Shown: positions 23,931-35,997 of the stretch, piece by piece
Numbering within the stretch: position 1 is the first letter of the stretch
Layout of the letters: every line of letters begins with the position of its first letter
Assembly (NCBI RefSeq): GCF_032062135.1
Contig: NC_092859.1
Location: forward strand, 112,451,073 to 112,515,072
Reading direction: 5' to 3'
Length of the DNA: 64,000 nucleotides
From: Pyxicephalus adspersus
Taxonomy: Eukaryota; Chordata; Amphibia; Anura; Pyxicephalidae
The notes under the pieces: generated by a model
Told to the model about the DNA's origin: nothing
The model's input: the letters and a program-made list of their open reading frames with translations, nothing else
Databases searched by the model: none
Position numbers and translations under genes: made by a program

Positions 23931-26900
23931 CTCTAGGCCAATGAGACAGACTAATTACACTTTAAAAATAGGTCCCTATGAGTAACATGTAACATGGGTA
24001 AAATGTAAAACCTTAGGAAGTGTCAGAGATAATCAGGTGTTGGTATTTCTGCTGTTATGGGTTCTTGACAAAAAAAGTGTGACCTTTAAGTGGAGGCCTA
24101 ATAGTCATAAAATAAAGCAAGAACTTGTGTTAGTTCAGTGTTTGTCTTTAAAACAACCCCTGTGTCTTTAAAAGCACATTTAATCCCCCAGACCCATGCT
24201 CAACAATGAGCTGCAGAACTCATACCAACTTTTGCAGAAATCATAGCCTATATTGCCTACGGAAGTTCTGATATTTAACAATATAATGAATTACCTTGGA
24301 AGCATTTTAGGAACTATTTAATCATCTATTTATAACAAAAAAATACAGCAGCATATTTCTGCACTTATTATGTCTGCCTTAATAATTATTCAGCCTGACA
24401 CTTATCTGCAATGTATCCTAAAACTTTCATATGTTTACAGGTGGCTACACTGCTTCCAGGGTCCCCTGGAACACTGCCATAGCCACCCTTAAGGGAATGT
24501 TTCCGCTCTGGAATGCTTACTAATGTGCCAATCCTCTATCCTCTGATACACACAGGCTGCTCACAATCACAGGAATCCAAGCTACTCCCTTGCTTCTCCA
24601 TCAAAGTAATTGACTGGCAACAGCTCCAAAAGCAATGCTGGTCACTTATCATTTGTATATTCAGGGAAGCAGCTATAAAGGAAGGAGTGTCTTTTATCAT
24701 ATCAAAGTGTGATTGGGGACATATTCTGCTATTCTCCTTATGTTACTATAGAGGTAAAAAAGTGGAGGTTTCAGTAAAACTTTTTGTCCATGCCATTGTC
24801 ACCTTAATGTTAATAAAGAAAAATGTGTTTGCATATAAAAAAAGTTACTTAAAAGGGTGTCAAAAAACATAAAAATGTGTCCTAAACCTGAACAAAAAGG
24901 AGTGCAATATACTTTCTCTGGCCAGACAAACCTGCCTTTCACAAGACTTTGTCTGCATGAGATCAAGAGACAGGAAAATTCTCAGGTTAAAATTTCAAAA
25001 ATAGTTGTCACCCTTGCCAGACTGCTTTGCGGTGTGAAATCCAATCTCCCAGTCTCGCCATGGAGAATAAATTAAGGCAATTTCTGACAGGCGGTCTGTT
25101 TAGGAGTTTAAGGCAACGATGAACAAATACGTTCCTATTTCACTGGCCATTTCCCAGCCCGGGAAGCTAATTGACACAGTTCTCTGCAGGATATTAGACC
25201 AGATTATTCAACAAGGCCGGTACTTTAACTGCTCGGTAGTGTTTCATGTTGTCAGTGGCCAGTTTTTCCCAACACGACGTGGAAGTGGATTATATTTCCT
25301 CCTAAATGGTGATCAGTTCCAGATATTATTTTGGTGTGTTGCCTCTTGATGTATTAAGAGATTTGCCAGCTGTATGAGACTTCTAGCTCTCAGTTTTCAT
25401 ACTGTGTGTATCTGTGATATTTGCAAAGTGAGTATTTGTAATATGGATTGATAGATATGGAGTCTTTCAACAATCTTCATTCTCTTACTTGACTTCCTTT
25501 CTGTTAAAACATGAAACATTATCATTGCTATTTGTTACTGTTGAAGAGCAGTGATCTACACAACAGCTGTGTCTCCAAAGGACAAGATACAAGAGAGAGA
25601 CTGTAAAGTGATAAACCAATGTGCTCCTTTCAGGCCATAGGTCAAGTCCTGCTTTGATGAAAATAAAAGAACATGGTGTTAAGTGCTCATCCAAACATAG
25701 TTTTTAAAACTAGAAAGGTGGTATTATCCCTGTGAGATGATGGATTAATTATGTGTTCCTTTTTTTTTATTTCTAACACATTCCAGAGTTCTTTATGGGA
25801 AAGAATTTACATCGTCATTTCCCTCAAGGTAGCTGACAATCCAATTTTATTACAATAGGCTATTTTGAGCTCAAATCTGTTAAAAAGAATGTTTTAAGTT
25901 TTATATTTTTAGAATGATGGCTGCACTTTATGTTCTATTTTTTTACCTGCACCTGACCATACAGTTTTATCCTAGTCCCTCAAAGTCACAAAAAGCCATT
26001 GAGCTTGCCACTGAAGTTCACCTTATGCAGCTTTCTCTGATAGTGTGGGAATGATGCTGAATTCAGAGCAGAGTTGCCACCTTCACATTGGCTGTGCATA
26101 CTTGCACTACATTGGATTTAAAAAACAGTGCAGGGTTGTTCACACCTAGTTCTGCCCACTGATTTCTAGATTTAGGGTACTGTCTCTATTGCTGAAACCC
26201 TCCCATTGCAAGCTGCAGTACCTAGGAAGGGAAATGTGTGAGACACAAATGAAAAGGATATGGCTCATTCAAGAAAAGGTAAAGGAGATTGTTTGTTTAC
26301 TTAACATGGTTTTGTTACTTGTTTAGACTAATATGCAGGAACATTTAGTACTACATTAAAGCTTTTAGACACATTAAACCTCTAATGTAATTGTGTACAT
26401 CAAAATTTTGCATAACTTTCAGCCTGCAAAGGAAGAAACCTGGTCCCCACTGGTAGGTTCATATGGAATCTAGCACACTATGTAATGGGAATTCTTTGTC
26501 CCTGCACAAAACATACCAATGTGAAGGAGGAATGATGGGATTTATGCAGGATTGATAAACCATCATCATCTTCATCTCAGATTCTACCTGATGATTCTGC
26601 CTGTGAGAATTTTGCAATCTAATGGTATGTTTTGTATTTTGAAATAATGTGTACAGCAAGGTGTATAATGTCCTGATTTATTCAGGGGGTGTTTGAAAAT
26701 GGACTATGTGTCTGATAATATGTTAAACATTCTTTTATTCTCTTCCATTTCAGACTTAACATCCAATGTCTCCAGATTCAATGATCTTATTCATTCACAG
26801 GAAGGACCAGAGACAAGTGAATGTCTAAACTGTAATTTCACATCTGCAGTAATCCATCCAAGGAAAATTATGAAATTACATTAATAAAAGCCTATTTATG

Positions 26901-28296
26901 TTGTAAGAAACACCATATGAAAAATGCTTTCTATAGCAATGTCATTATCACAGTCTCTTATTTTATTCCACAAATAATTTATGCCAGAGAAATATAGCTT
27001 TGTATCCATGTTGTGTTCTTTATTTCATCAACACAGTCAACCACAGTGGTTAACATTGTTCTCAATAGACACTGAGACTGCCGTGCATCACATTTAACTT
27101 TCCAAAGTTTTCTTTTTCCTATTAAAAAAAAAAAAATGTTTCAGAGATATTCTTTACTTTCTGTCCTAGTAAATACATAGAAAGAAAAAAACAATCTTTG
27201 CAGCAGGCTCTTGGGCTTCAATAAAAGAAACATATACTAAGAGATATAGAAACTAAAAATACAAGCTGCCAGGAAAATCAGAGTAAGGTCAAAACTTAGT
27301 CTGAGGTTGGTTCATGCAAAAGTACTGAAACCACTGGGTCAGCATTAAAGCTAGAGAATTATTATTTCCTAATGGATAGATAGATCAGCCATTCATAATG
27401 CCTTAGTACAGATACCAATCCTTGTTCACTTTGCTAAAAAGATGCCTTTATTTAACTTTTGCTCCCATTTTCTTTTAGACGCCAGATGACCATAAGCAGA
27501 CTCGGGGTTCTCTTGTGCATTCTGCAAGACATGGCGATTTTTCATGTTCATTTATATGATATTTGAAGCAGTTACAGGGCAGCCATATACTCATTCTGAT
27601 TAGATTCTCATATGTTTGTACTTTCCATATTCCCAGAGATGGAAAGGCTTGGAATTGTATTCACAACAATGTTCTGCTAATTTGATATGTAACAAATGTA
27701 AGCTTGTGTCTGGCATTAAAAGGATGTACAGACAGTTTTGTTATTAGCTTAGAACAACTGAAAGTTTTACCAGAGTAGGGATAGACGCAATGCTACCAGT
27801 GGAGTTATGCAAATGTCATGGATGCCTACAAATTGCTAAGCACTTCTAATTCAGCTGCTTCTATATCTTTTAATTTTTAGGGAACAAAAGCAGTAAAGTA
27901 TACAGGAAAAGGCTAGAACCAACAGAGGGTTGTTGGAGTAAAATTCAGGAAACCATTTAGAGTTAAAAATTCTTCTTACCATGAGATATTCTTAGGAGCA
28001 GCTGCAGTTTTTCTTGGGCCTAAACTGATGAGTTATGGTCACATAAGCTGCATAGCCAAAAATTGCCCATGACTGATCAAGTATTGCTGTGATTAATCAC
28101 TTCCATTCATTTGTAAAGCAAAGTAGAAATAATTGTGGGTAGCCATGACTAATGTGGCATAATCGAACGTAGCAGCAATTGTGCAGGGTAGCCAAGGAAG
28201 ATCATGACTACGCTGCAGTTACCATGGAAGTAAACTGGTCCAATTACCTGTTATGATCCATGAACAATCACAGGCATCTTTAGTCACACAACTCAC
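23931..28296. other. long stretch without a supported gene
   Basis: Contains open frames at 24513-24872 and 25119-25349 with no recognised domain, and two good plus-strand acceptors: one before 26754 (frame to a stop at 26882-26884, overlapping an AATAAA) and one before 27479 (27-codon frame TPDDHKQTRGS... ending at 27559). Neither has a partner exon. The 25000-25330 block is compositionally balanced and might be conserved, but nothing identifies it. Confidence 0.3.
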
Positions 28297-28392
28297 GTGA
28301 CCAAAAATTCTTCTTCCTCATGAGGTCTTTAATTTGCACCATAAAGGTGACAGGTCCTGGCCATTTACCAATGCCACTCATTTCATAGGTGA
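28297..28392 (-). CDS. candidate internal exon, 96 bp, phase 1-1, unknown gene
   Basis: On the minus strand a strong acceptor 'ctttttcctttcag' precedes and a consensus-like donor 'TCAC|GTGAGT' follows. Of the three frames only one is open through all 96 bases, and it is the frame giving a phase 1 to phase 1 exon, the symmetric class common among extracellular modules. It encodes 31 complete codons: TYEMSGIGKWPGPVTF, then MVQIKDLMRKKNFWS. The peptide has a realistic mix of residues (two Trp, G/P turn, basic patch), unlike the Lys/Asn/Ile/Phe-rich translations of the AT-rich surroundings. I do not recognise the family, and partner exons were not found in the window, so it would belong to a gene with large introns. 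Chance remains possible. Confidence 0.4.
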
Positions 28393-28640
28393 CTGAAAGG
28401 AAAAAGATGTTTGTCATGCAATTTCATTAAAGGTTAACAGGAAGCACTTCGGCCTTTGGTGCATTACATGCATGTGCTCACATTTTCAATAAAACTTTAT
28501 GATTTGATATTTATGATTGCAGTACAACTTTACCAGTGAGATTTGGATGCTTTAAATCCCAACCAAAATTTCAGTTTAAATCAGCTGCATACATTCCAAC
28601 TGCACCAGAACAAAATGTAGTTAAAGTCTTCACCTTAGAC

Positions 28641-28959
28641 CAGGGGTCCCCAACCTCCAGTCTGCGTCCCACTAGTGGTCTGACAAGTGGGACAAGGCTC
28701 TGGCCGGTGCACCCCCAGCGTGGTCAGGAAAAGGACCCTGCTGGGGTGGCGCACCGTCCAGAGTCTCGGACCATGGCATCCCAGGCTCAGGGAGGTGGGA
28801 GGGTTGTGTCTCTGGACACAGAGTGGGCAGGTTCTGGCATCATGACGTCACTCGGGGGGAAGTTTCTTTTCTTTGAGTGATACACGGCTCCCCTCGCATG
28901 CATGGTCCAGAGTCCCTGAGATTAGTGGTTCGTGAGCCCCAAAAGGTTGGGGACCACTG
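28641..28959 (+). mobile_element. hAT-type nonautonomous element with 8 bp target duplication
   Basis: Ends are 'caggggtccccaacct' and 'aggttggggaccactg', near-perfect terminal inverted repeats of the hAT/Charlie type. Flanking octamers 'ccttagac' (28633-28640) and 'cgttagac' (28960-28967) match at 7 of 8 positions, as expected for a hAT target duplication. The 319 bp GC-rich interior has no transposase. Related interiors occur at 23641-23930 and, reversed, at 45180-45545. A 114-codon open frame crossing it (28536-28880) is a shadow. Confidence 0.85.
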
Positions 28960-29120
28960 CGTTAGACCAATACACCCCCTTTTCTTCAATTAGCAGGAAG
29001 GATGTGTTTTGCTAATTGTACAAAAGTAAATTTCAGTGCTATTGATCTGATTTAGCAGAGGGCTAGGATGCTGGTGTAATTAATTTGTACATGTATTTAA
29101 ATCGCTATTATTATTTTGTA

Positions 29121-29405
29121 CAGTATACTCTGGACTATCCGGCCTAATGTGGTGAAAGAGCAGGCCCAATAACAAAAAAGATGGATAGTCCCGAGTTCTA
29201 TTAAAAAAGTACAACACTGACCTCCACACACAGGCCAGCCTTCCTCTCGCTGCACCCGTGGACATCCAACACACAACCAGGGAGCAGGTAGCAGGGATGT
29301 CTCAACTTGCGCCATGCAGGAGGACCGCAGCAGAAGCCCGCCCCCGCATTTTATTACAGAGATTTTTTTTCTGGCCTTCATACTAGGCCGGATGGTACTT
29401 AGGAC
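29121..29405. mobile_element. pogo/Tigger-like nonautonomous element, right end decayed
   Basis: It follows a TA and starts 'cagtatactctggactatcc' + 'ggcctaatg'. The right side reads 'tactaggccggatggtactt', so the inner ends are inverted ('ccggccta' / 'taggccgg'). Tigger-type ends and TA targets fit, but the right terminus and its TA are not clean. The interior is GC-richer than the flanks and gives overlapping minus-strand open frames (29080-29381) with no recognised domain. Confidence 0.4.
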
Positions 29406-29441
29406 GCATAGTCGCGAGTCGCGAGCCAGATAGGCAAGAGC

Positions 29442-29715
29442 CTACATATATAGTGGCAACATATTATGCAGTGCATAGTCATGTCACTAGCTGTCACTCA
29501 AAAGTTCCTATATAATTATCATTATATCATATATCCATAACACAGTCTAAGGCCAATTTGAGGGGAATCTAATTAACCTAACTGCATGTTTTTGGAATGT
29601 GGGAGGAATCCGGAGGAAACCCATGCAAAGACAGGGAGAACATGCAAGATGCAGATGGTGTCTTGGCTGAAAATCGAACCTGGGACCTAGCGCTGCAAAG
29701 ACCAACAGCTTGTTT
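29442..29715 (-). repeat. V-SINE (tRNA-derived), minus strand
   Basis: Read on the minus strand: box-B-like 'ggttcgattttc', the V-domain words 'catgttctccctgtctttgc', 'atgggtttcctccgg' and 'ttcctcccacattcc', 'gttaggttaatt', 'tgacatgactatg' and the tail 'ataatatgttgcc'-type text. The conserved central domain defines the vertebrate V-SINE superfamily (DANA, HE1, Mermaid). The 5' tRNA head is only partly kept. Confidence 0.8.
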
Positions 29716-30884
29716 TTTTTTTGCTAAGCCATTGCTTTGCAATAATGCCTCAATATGTAGCAGGACTGCAGCAAATATATCGTGGACAATATATTAAACC
29801 TCAGTGTTATACAACATACATACATAATCCATACATATACCATTTTATCTTAGTCCTTTCGCTACTTTATGTAAGTTATATCCAGTATGGTCTGGAAGAT
29901 ATGGTTTCTGATATGATATCTATGTAGACATTTGACTGCACAGAATGCAAAGACATAATTTCATAAAGTTTTTCCGAAAGAAGTTTCACATGTCTTAAAG
30001 CGCCACCTTGTGGCAACCCAACAGATAGAAAATTATCATAGAGACTAAAAGGCAATATTCTGCACATATAAACTGTACATTTTATGCTTTCTTTTAGAAT
30101 AAATTTATTATGTGTAGTTTTTTAAAAAGATTCTAAAATTTCAAACCGAGAGAGTCTTAAACAGCTCAGGTTGGTCACATAGACGTCTCTGCACCTTATA
30201 CCTGCGTCTTATAAAAACACATAAAAAATTTACAGGCGGCTATATAAAATAAATGAAACCAATGTAAGTGGTAACCAACAGCATTTTAACGAATGTATAT
30301 AGTCCTATGATATCTTTATCTTGCTACTGTTCCCAAGGCTGGTTTTGTCTTTGGATGCAGAAGCCCTACTAGTGTCCTGTGTCATGCTGGTGAGGCACCT
30401 GCTTCAGAGTTCTACTTTATTCCCAATGCCACCCAGCTGGGAAGGTGCCTACCATAAATATGAATTCTTTCATCCCATCTATATAGATATTCTACCACCA
30501 GCAGCTGCATCTGACCACCCATAAGGTCTTCTGTTAGAACCATTTCATCACCTACCCCCGTTTTGGAACTCTTTTCAGTGCTTTCAGTTATAGCAATCCT
30601 TGCTCAGGCTGTGAGGAGGAAGCTCCAGCATTTAGGTGCTGGTTGTATCCTTGTGGTGTAACTTTTTAGCATCTAAAAATAAAAAAGAAATATTATTTTT
30701 GGGAAGAATTACTTTTTGAACCTACGAGCAGCAAAATGGATCAAATTACCATTAAAAATGCAGAAAACACAACAAGCTCAGCATCGATCACAACCACATG
30801 ATGTTCAAATCAAAAGTTCAGTACTCAAAAAAGATGCGCTTTTTGTTTGAAGGCTGAAAGTCTTCAGCTAGCCCTTGTGTTCTT

Positions 30885-31130
30885 TCATGAGACCTGTAAC
30901 CTTAGCATGACTTAACATGGTATATCAGCCACCTGTAACTATCTGTCCCTTGCTTCTTATCAGCTGCTGCTGATCTCCTGCTGTCCAACCTTGGCCTGTG
31001 ACCTGACTTCAAACCTGTCTAGCCTGTTTTTATACTGGCTTCCGACCTGTCTGTAAACCTGCTTTACCCGGCCCTAGTTTGTGAGTGAACTGTGAACTTA
31101 CGTCATCAGCCCTAGCTCTGGCCTGAGACC
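30885..31130 (+). repeat. pyrimidine/CTG-rich repeat block
   Basis: Repeated words of the form 'cctgacttcaaacctgtct', 'gacctgtctgtaaacctgct' and 'ggcctgtgacctg' resemble the CTGACC-rich 5' regions of frog retroelements. It is bounded downstream by the LINE/SINE fragment at 31135. Assignment is tentative. Confidence 0.3.
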
Positions 31131-31134
31131 AGAA

Positions 31135-31290
31135 AAATAATTATAATATTAATAATAAACAGGATATACATAGCACCAACATATTACGCAGTGCTGTACA
31201 TTAAATATAAATTGAAAATGACAAATACAGACATTGACACAGGAGGAGAGGACCCTGCCCCGAAGAGCTTACAATCTAGGAGAGGTATGT
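31135..31290 (-). repeat. frog LINE/SINE 3' end fragment, minus strand
   Basis: 'aatattaataataaacagga', 'tagcaccaacatattacgca' and 'gtgctgtacattaaatat', then 'gacacaggaggagaggaccc' and 'gaagagcttacaatctagga'. On the minus strand this is the 3' end of a family whose adjoining section appears at 4606-4872 and which recurs at 61275-61405. Confidence 0.7.
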
Positions 31291-31387
31291 ATATAAAGCA
31301 GCGGATGCGATATTTACCAAACATTCACTGTAAGTGAACTTTTCTGATCCATATTCTGAGTTTCTAAGTCCATGTTCTAAGTTGCGG

Positions 31388-31675
31388 TGATTGTTGTCAC
31401 CCTTTATTGAATGCATGGTCACCAATCCCAGGTTCACATCTTGCTAGTATATACATATAGTTCGTAAATCCTCCCTTTGCCTGCATGTGTATCCTTAATC
31501 ATCCCGCAAAACATAGTGGTAGGTTTTTTGGCTTCTGCCCAAAGTGACTTTAGACTCTGTTAGTTGTATGTGACTATAGTAGACAAATTAGATTGTGGGC
31601 TCTCTGGGAGCTACTAATGACAATGGAATCCATATAGTGCTGCAGAAGATGTCAGTGCTAAATAAATAAATAAAC
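31388..31675 (+). repeat. V-SINE, plus strand, diverged
   Basis: Box-B-like 'cccaggttcacatctt', V-domain remnants ('ctttgcctgcatgtgtatcc'), 'gtaggttttttggcttctgc', 'gactttagactctgt', 'ttagattgtgggctctctgg', and the tail 'agatgtcagtgctaaataaa' with (AATA)n. Order and orientation match the copies at 29442 and 52190 read in reverse. Confidence 0.65.
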
Positions 31676-33674
31676 TGCTTTATGAATATATGCCATAATG
31701 GTTACTGTACCATACTCACACACATTTACCGTAACATTAATTCCTATTTTGTTTGTTTGAGTTACCATTTTCCGCCATGCACATAACACTTATGCAAAAA
31801 ACGCAAAACTTTATACAGACATTTGTAAAGAGGAAATAGAACATGCACATGCAAAAACAAAAGAAATACATATTTTTTATGTGTCCTGAAATGACCAAAG
31901 AAGTGAAAGTCCATCAGTATATGGTTCCATCAAGCTATTCATATTCAGGTTTTTTTTATGGAAGACCACAATATCTAGTCCAAAATGTCTCAGTTTTTCA
32001 ATATTCTAGCTTGGCTTTTCCACTGCACTCATCAGCACCAGACACATACAAATTGTTTTTCCAGAATTGTAACAGAAAAGACTGAAAAATTGTTTCATAA
32101 AATACACTTCCCAGCTGCTTTTCTACTTGATTTGCTTTGGCCAGACAGGTTTGAGCTTTTGTGGTTACCAATATAAGAACTGCTTACCAGAAGCAGCTGT
32201 AGAGGCATAATTTTGTCTTTGCTATATGTTTGTAAATTCTTAGTGTATTGAGTGTACTGGCAAGGACAGCACTAAAGGACTTATGTGCCATTCAGCACAA
32301 CAATTGGAAGTTAAGAATAACACCATTACATCATCCAAATCTCCTCTCAGCACGCTGGATATATACAGTATGTAACTCTATATCTACAGTGTAAACATAG
32401 CGCAGGGTCAATGTACCATCAGAAAACAACCACAATGAGTGTCTATGTAAACATGGCAGCCATTACATCATTGCTATATAGAAATAAACTAAAGTCACAT
32501 GAGAGAGTAACTTTGTGCTAGATTACTTTACACACAAGATAACTGAACAGCGTAATGCTATGTTCCACAACAACCAATAATATTTCATTGGTCACATATT
32601 GCTGACTGATTACAAAGAACACCTTGCTTTTTACATATTTCTCAATATATGTTACCATGAAAAGAGGACAGACTAAACAAAATCCATGGTTTTCCACAGA
32701 TTTTCTCCTATGTTCTAGCAATTTGTAAGAAATAAAGCAACAAAAAGTACTCTATAGGATGAAAGTCTTCTTTTTAGCCAGTTTCCCCTTTCCCAAGCAC
32801 ACTTTGTAAATGTTAGATTTTATTTAGGTCATACAACATCTGCAGAAATCTAAGCATGTATTACTGTAACACCATAACTCCCAGTAATGTCTGGAGAGCT
32901 CTGATCCAGAAGGACCAGTAAGCAGATATGTAGCCTGTGAAAAAGGTATAAGATTAATGCCAGAAAAAATTAAATAAATAAATACATTAGACCACAACAT
33001 AAGAAATAAACTGGCCATGGCCTTACTTATTGACTTAATACCTTTTAGTTAGTAATAACTTACTCTTACATTTTTCTGCATATTTTTTTCTACACTTTTT
33101 ACCAACCAGGAACTTAGCTACTATGACCCGAGCTCCCCACCAAATCTGAATACACGTTTCAAAGTCTTCTCTCACAAAGAATAGACTAATGACACATAAA
33201 TTCAGGCCATGATGAAGGGAGGGAAATGTTCTGTTCTATGTAGGTACTTATGCCTCATGTTAGTAATGTGAAGTACCGAGGCTCCTACCCTGTTTGCCAA
33301 TAAAAATGTCCAATCCAGATGAAGAAGCCCTTAAGCTGGTAAATACCTATCAAATACAATCATAGCAAGGGTGGGGGGGATAGAATAATAGGAAGAGAGT
33401 TAGTAACTGTGAAATCCCCTCTACTGACAATTCTATGCTGGGGGCATACGCACCGGCTATTGTTCCCCTTTAATTCTGTTCCACCCCCACCACTGTAGAA
33501 AGCTTGTTTCTGTCACTGCCCCATTCTACAGTGAGGGTGCCTGGATTTAAATTGAAGGTAAATTTCTCATAGAATTAGAAAATAAAATAATATCGCTTTA
33601 TGTGTATATTTATATATGGTATAACTGAAAATGTCATAGACCTCTAAATTCCTTTAAAACATGTCAAAATTGTT
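31676..33674. other. unclassified stretch, no gene supported
   Basis: Overlapping short open frames (31843-32176 plus, 32518-33018 minus) lack splice or domain support. No repeat recognised. Confidence 0.3.
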
Positions 33675-33748
33675 CTGCTGTAATGGTTAACATTCCATTC
33701 TAGTATACTCAAGGTCATAGGTTTAAGGTTTACCCTAATTATTGAGAG
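33675..33748 (+). repeat. possible tRNA-derived SINE head
   Basis: 'tgctgtaatggttaacattc' followed by 'aaggtcataggtttaaggtt' and 'taccc' has the spacing of a SINE box A (cagtggttagcact type) and box B (ggttcgaat type). Diverged; no V-domain follows, so the fragment is short. Confidence 0.35.
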
Positions 33749-34155
33749 GGTTGTAAAATTTGAGCTGAGTAATGGTTACCTAAGTAGAGTAACATCTGAC
33801 ATTTAAAAAAAAATATATTGTTAATAATCGCCATATCATCACCATCTCTCCTGTCCTGCATATAATGGTCACACAAAGGCTTGCTGTAGGTAAAACAGGC
33901 CTGCATGTGCAGAACAGGAGTAATGATAACTAATAAAAATTAGATGTTAGTAAATGATACAATAGAAATGCCACCTAATTCTGTACTACATTCAGCAAAG
34001 GAAAAATGTTTTGAAGCTAAGGCACCTGCCCAGTTTTAAACCCACACACATATGAGACATCACTATCTATTATAACAAAGAAGATCAATGTGTGACAAGG
34101 AGAATGCAGAATCCTGCTGTTATCCCAACATCCAGAATTATATCCATGCATGACA

Positions 34156-34366
34156 CCTGGTTTATTAAAGCTCTCCAAGACATGAGAAGAGAAACTATCA
34201 TGAGAGAACCTGGGTGATCCAGCAAACCTACAGCATACCTGGTCCAAGATGGAAAACATTTGCCAAATAATTGTAAATGGTTTTATGAAATCCATAGCAG
34301 GTTTGCTGGATGACAGGTTCTTTCATGATAGTCTATCTTCTCCAGAGCTTTAACAAATCAGGCCCT
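34156..34366. mobile_element. palindromic foldback MITE (family B)
   Basis: Arms 'cctggtttattaaagctctc' ... 'gggtgatccagcaaacctac' and 'gcaggtttgctggatgacag' ... 'ctccagagctttaacaaatc' are inverted copies. Outer stems 'gagaaactatcatgagagaa' / 'ttctttcatgatagtctatc' match the variant at 11272 rather than the main type, defining a subfamily. Confidence 0.8.
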
Positions 34367-35164
34367 GCGATTGAAAGAATGGAAAGTGAATAGCTGAAAA
34401 GGGAGGGTTATGGACAGCTCCCAGATCAATGGGAGAAGACCTGATGACATTTTTAGTCTATCACCGAGGAAATGTCTCAGGATACACTACTAGAATACAG
34501 AAAACCCTCTTGCATGGTCTACCAGGGAGATGATTGGCACCACTCTAGTCTATTCTGAACCTCTCAAGTGCGGCTCATTTTTGTCATTCTCTCCACGGTC
34601 TGTCTGTCACACAAAAGATGAGAAAGTTTTAGTATGTAACCCTGTCCTATATAGTCCTCTCTAATAAAGCATTATTGCTGAAGCTATCTGATCTCCCAAC
34701 ATGGGATAATTAAGTATACTCTGACAGCAAATTCTTTATACAACCCTTTGCTGCACATTTACAATAGGTGCTCATGTGTATGGCACTAAAATAGCAACAT
34801 GGGGGTTTAGCTTTTCCTATATTATCATGGATATGGGAGGTAGAGACCACCCTGTGAAACCAGATGAAAAGGTCCTAAACACATAGGGAATTTCCACTTA
34901 AACTCCAAATGTCCTTTAACAGATTATCAGATTACTTTAACAACTTGTGATGGTCTTCAGATGTCTTGTGGTTGTTCATTTGATATGTCTTATGTCAAAT
35001 ATTTTTAGAACTTCCTAACTGCACATTTTTCTAAAAGCATCTTTCTTGATTTTTATTGTTTGCACCTGTCTTGAGAAATAAAGCAATTTAAAAAAGGGAC
35101 ATGTTTTATTAGATCCATTAAAGTGAGTAGCCTTGAAAGCAGGTAGACAGAGGTTACTCAGATA
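34367..35164. other. unclassified sequence
   Basis: No gene or repeat recognised in this 0.8 kb between the foldback MITE and the hAT-like element. Confidence 0.3.
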
Positions 35165-35172
35165 TATTAGAT

Positions 35173-35989
35173 CCGTGTTTGTCAGCTAAGGTTCCTCCAA
35201 AGTTTGCTAGGTGTTCCTTGGGCAATGAGCAATTTGTGCCTTGGTCAGTTTAAGTGACACAAATTATCTTTATGTCTATCTGTAATGGTGACATTCTTTC
35301 TACAGGCTATTATTCCTATACAAAGATAAGCAGTTTTCAGCAGTTAATTTAAACCTTGCCACAGGGAAGCCCCGTTCGTATCTAGGAGTCGTCTGTATGT
35401 CAGATGTCCTTAACTTGGGGACTACCTGTATGTATAAAAACATTTATCTCAATTATTTTTTCTTTTGACACGTTTCATGGAACAAATCCACTTCTTCAAG
35501 AATCAAGATCTACAAATTATTTACATACAAACCATAAATTACAATATATCCATCCAAAAATAACCAACAATTTTAAGTAATATAAATAAACTTTCAATTG
35601 TCATATAATCAACCTCATGCAACTGCAGTCCCCTTAGAACATTGGCAAGGAACCCAACAACAAGCGGCAGTCAAGTGGATCCCAATCTGGCCTGACAATA
35701 GGAATCTATGCATCGAAAATAAAAAATATTGAAAATAATGTTTTTAGATGTTTTATTGGGTATATGATTATATGTTCATATTAATAAAACTATCTGTACA
35801 CTTTTTTAAGCAAAACTGTGTTGAAATATTTGCTTTAAAAGTCCTGCATTGTAAGAGGAATCCATTCGACTCACCATCACACTAATGTATTGTGAGTTGC
35901 AGATATAGTAATTCTAGCAAGGGTTGCCTGAAGATAACCTAAAAGTTATTACAAAGATTCCCCTATGTTAGAAAGGTTAAGAAAGACTG
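35173..35989 (+). mobile_element. hAT-like element (family C), 817 bp
   Basis: Left end 'ccgtgtttgtcagctaaggt' and right end 'ttagaaaggttaagaaagac' + 'tg' are decayed inverted repeats of the cagtgtttctcaac type. Flanking octamers 'tattagat' (35165-35172) and 'cattagac' (35990-35997) match at 6 of 8 positions. The interior lacks a transposase and carries a Tigger-like fragment (35361-35428). Confidence 0.6.
35361..35428 (+). mobile_element. right-end fragment of a Tigger-like element (family E)
   Basis: 'gggaagccccgttcgtatct' + 'aggagtcgtctgtatgtcag' + 'atgtccttaacttggggact' + 'acctg' then TA. It matches the last ~68 bp of the element ending at 56274 with few differences. It lies inside the hAT-like element, so the hAT copy was the earlier insertion, unless both came as a composite. 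Confidence 0.75.
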
Positions 35990-35997
35990 CATTAGAC

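Noticed and set aside
26754..26884. Strong acceptor followed by a frame ending at an overlapping AATAAA
   Set aside because: A stop codon coinciding with the polyadenylation signal leaves no 3' UTR, and no partner exon is present.
27479..27559. Acceptor followed by a 27-codon frame TPDDHKQTRGS...
   Set aside because: Single short terminal-type frame with no upstream exon and no recognised homology; strand disagrees with the better candidate at 28297.
28536..28880. 114-codon plus-strand frame
   Set aside because: It crosses from unique DNA into the hAT element 28641-28959; the GC-rich repeat simply lacks stops.
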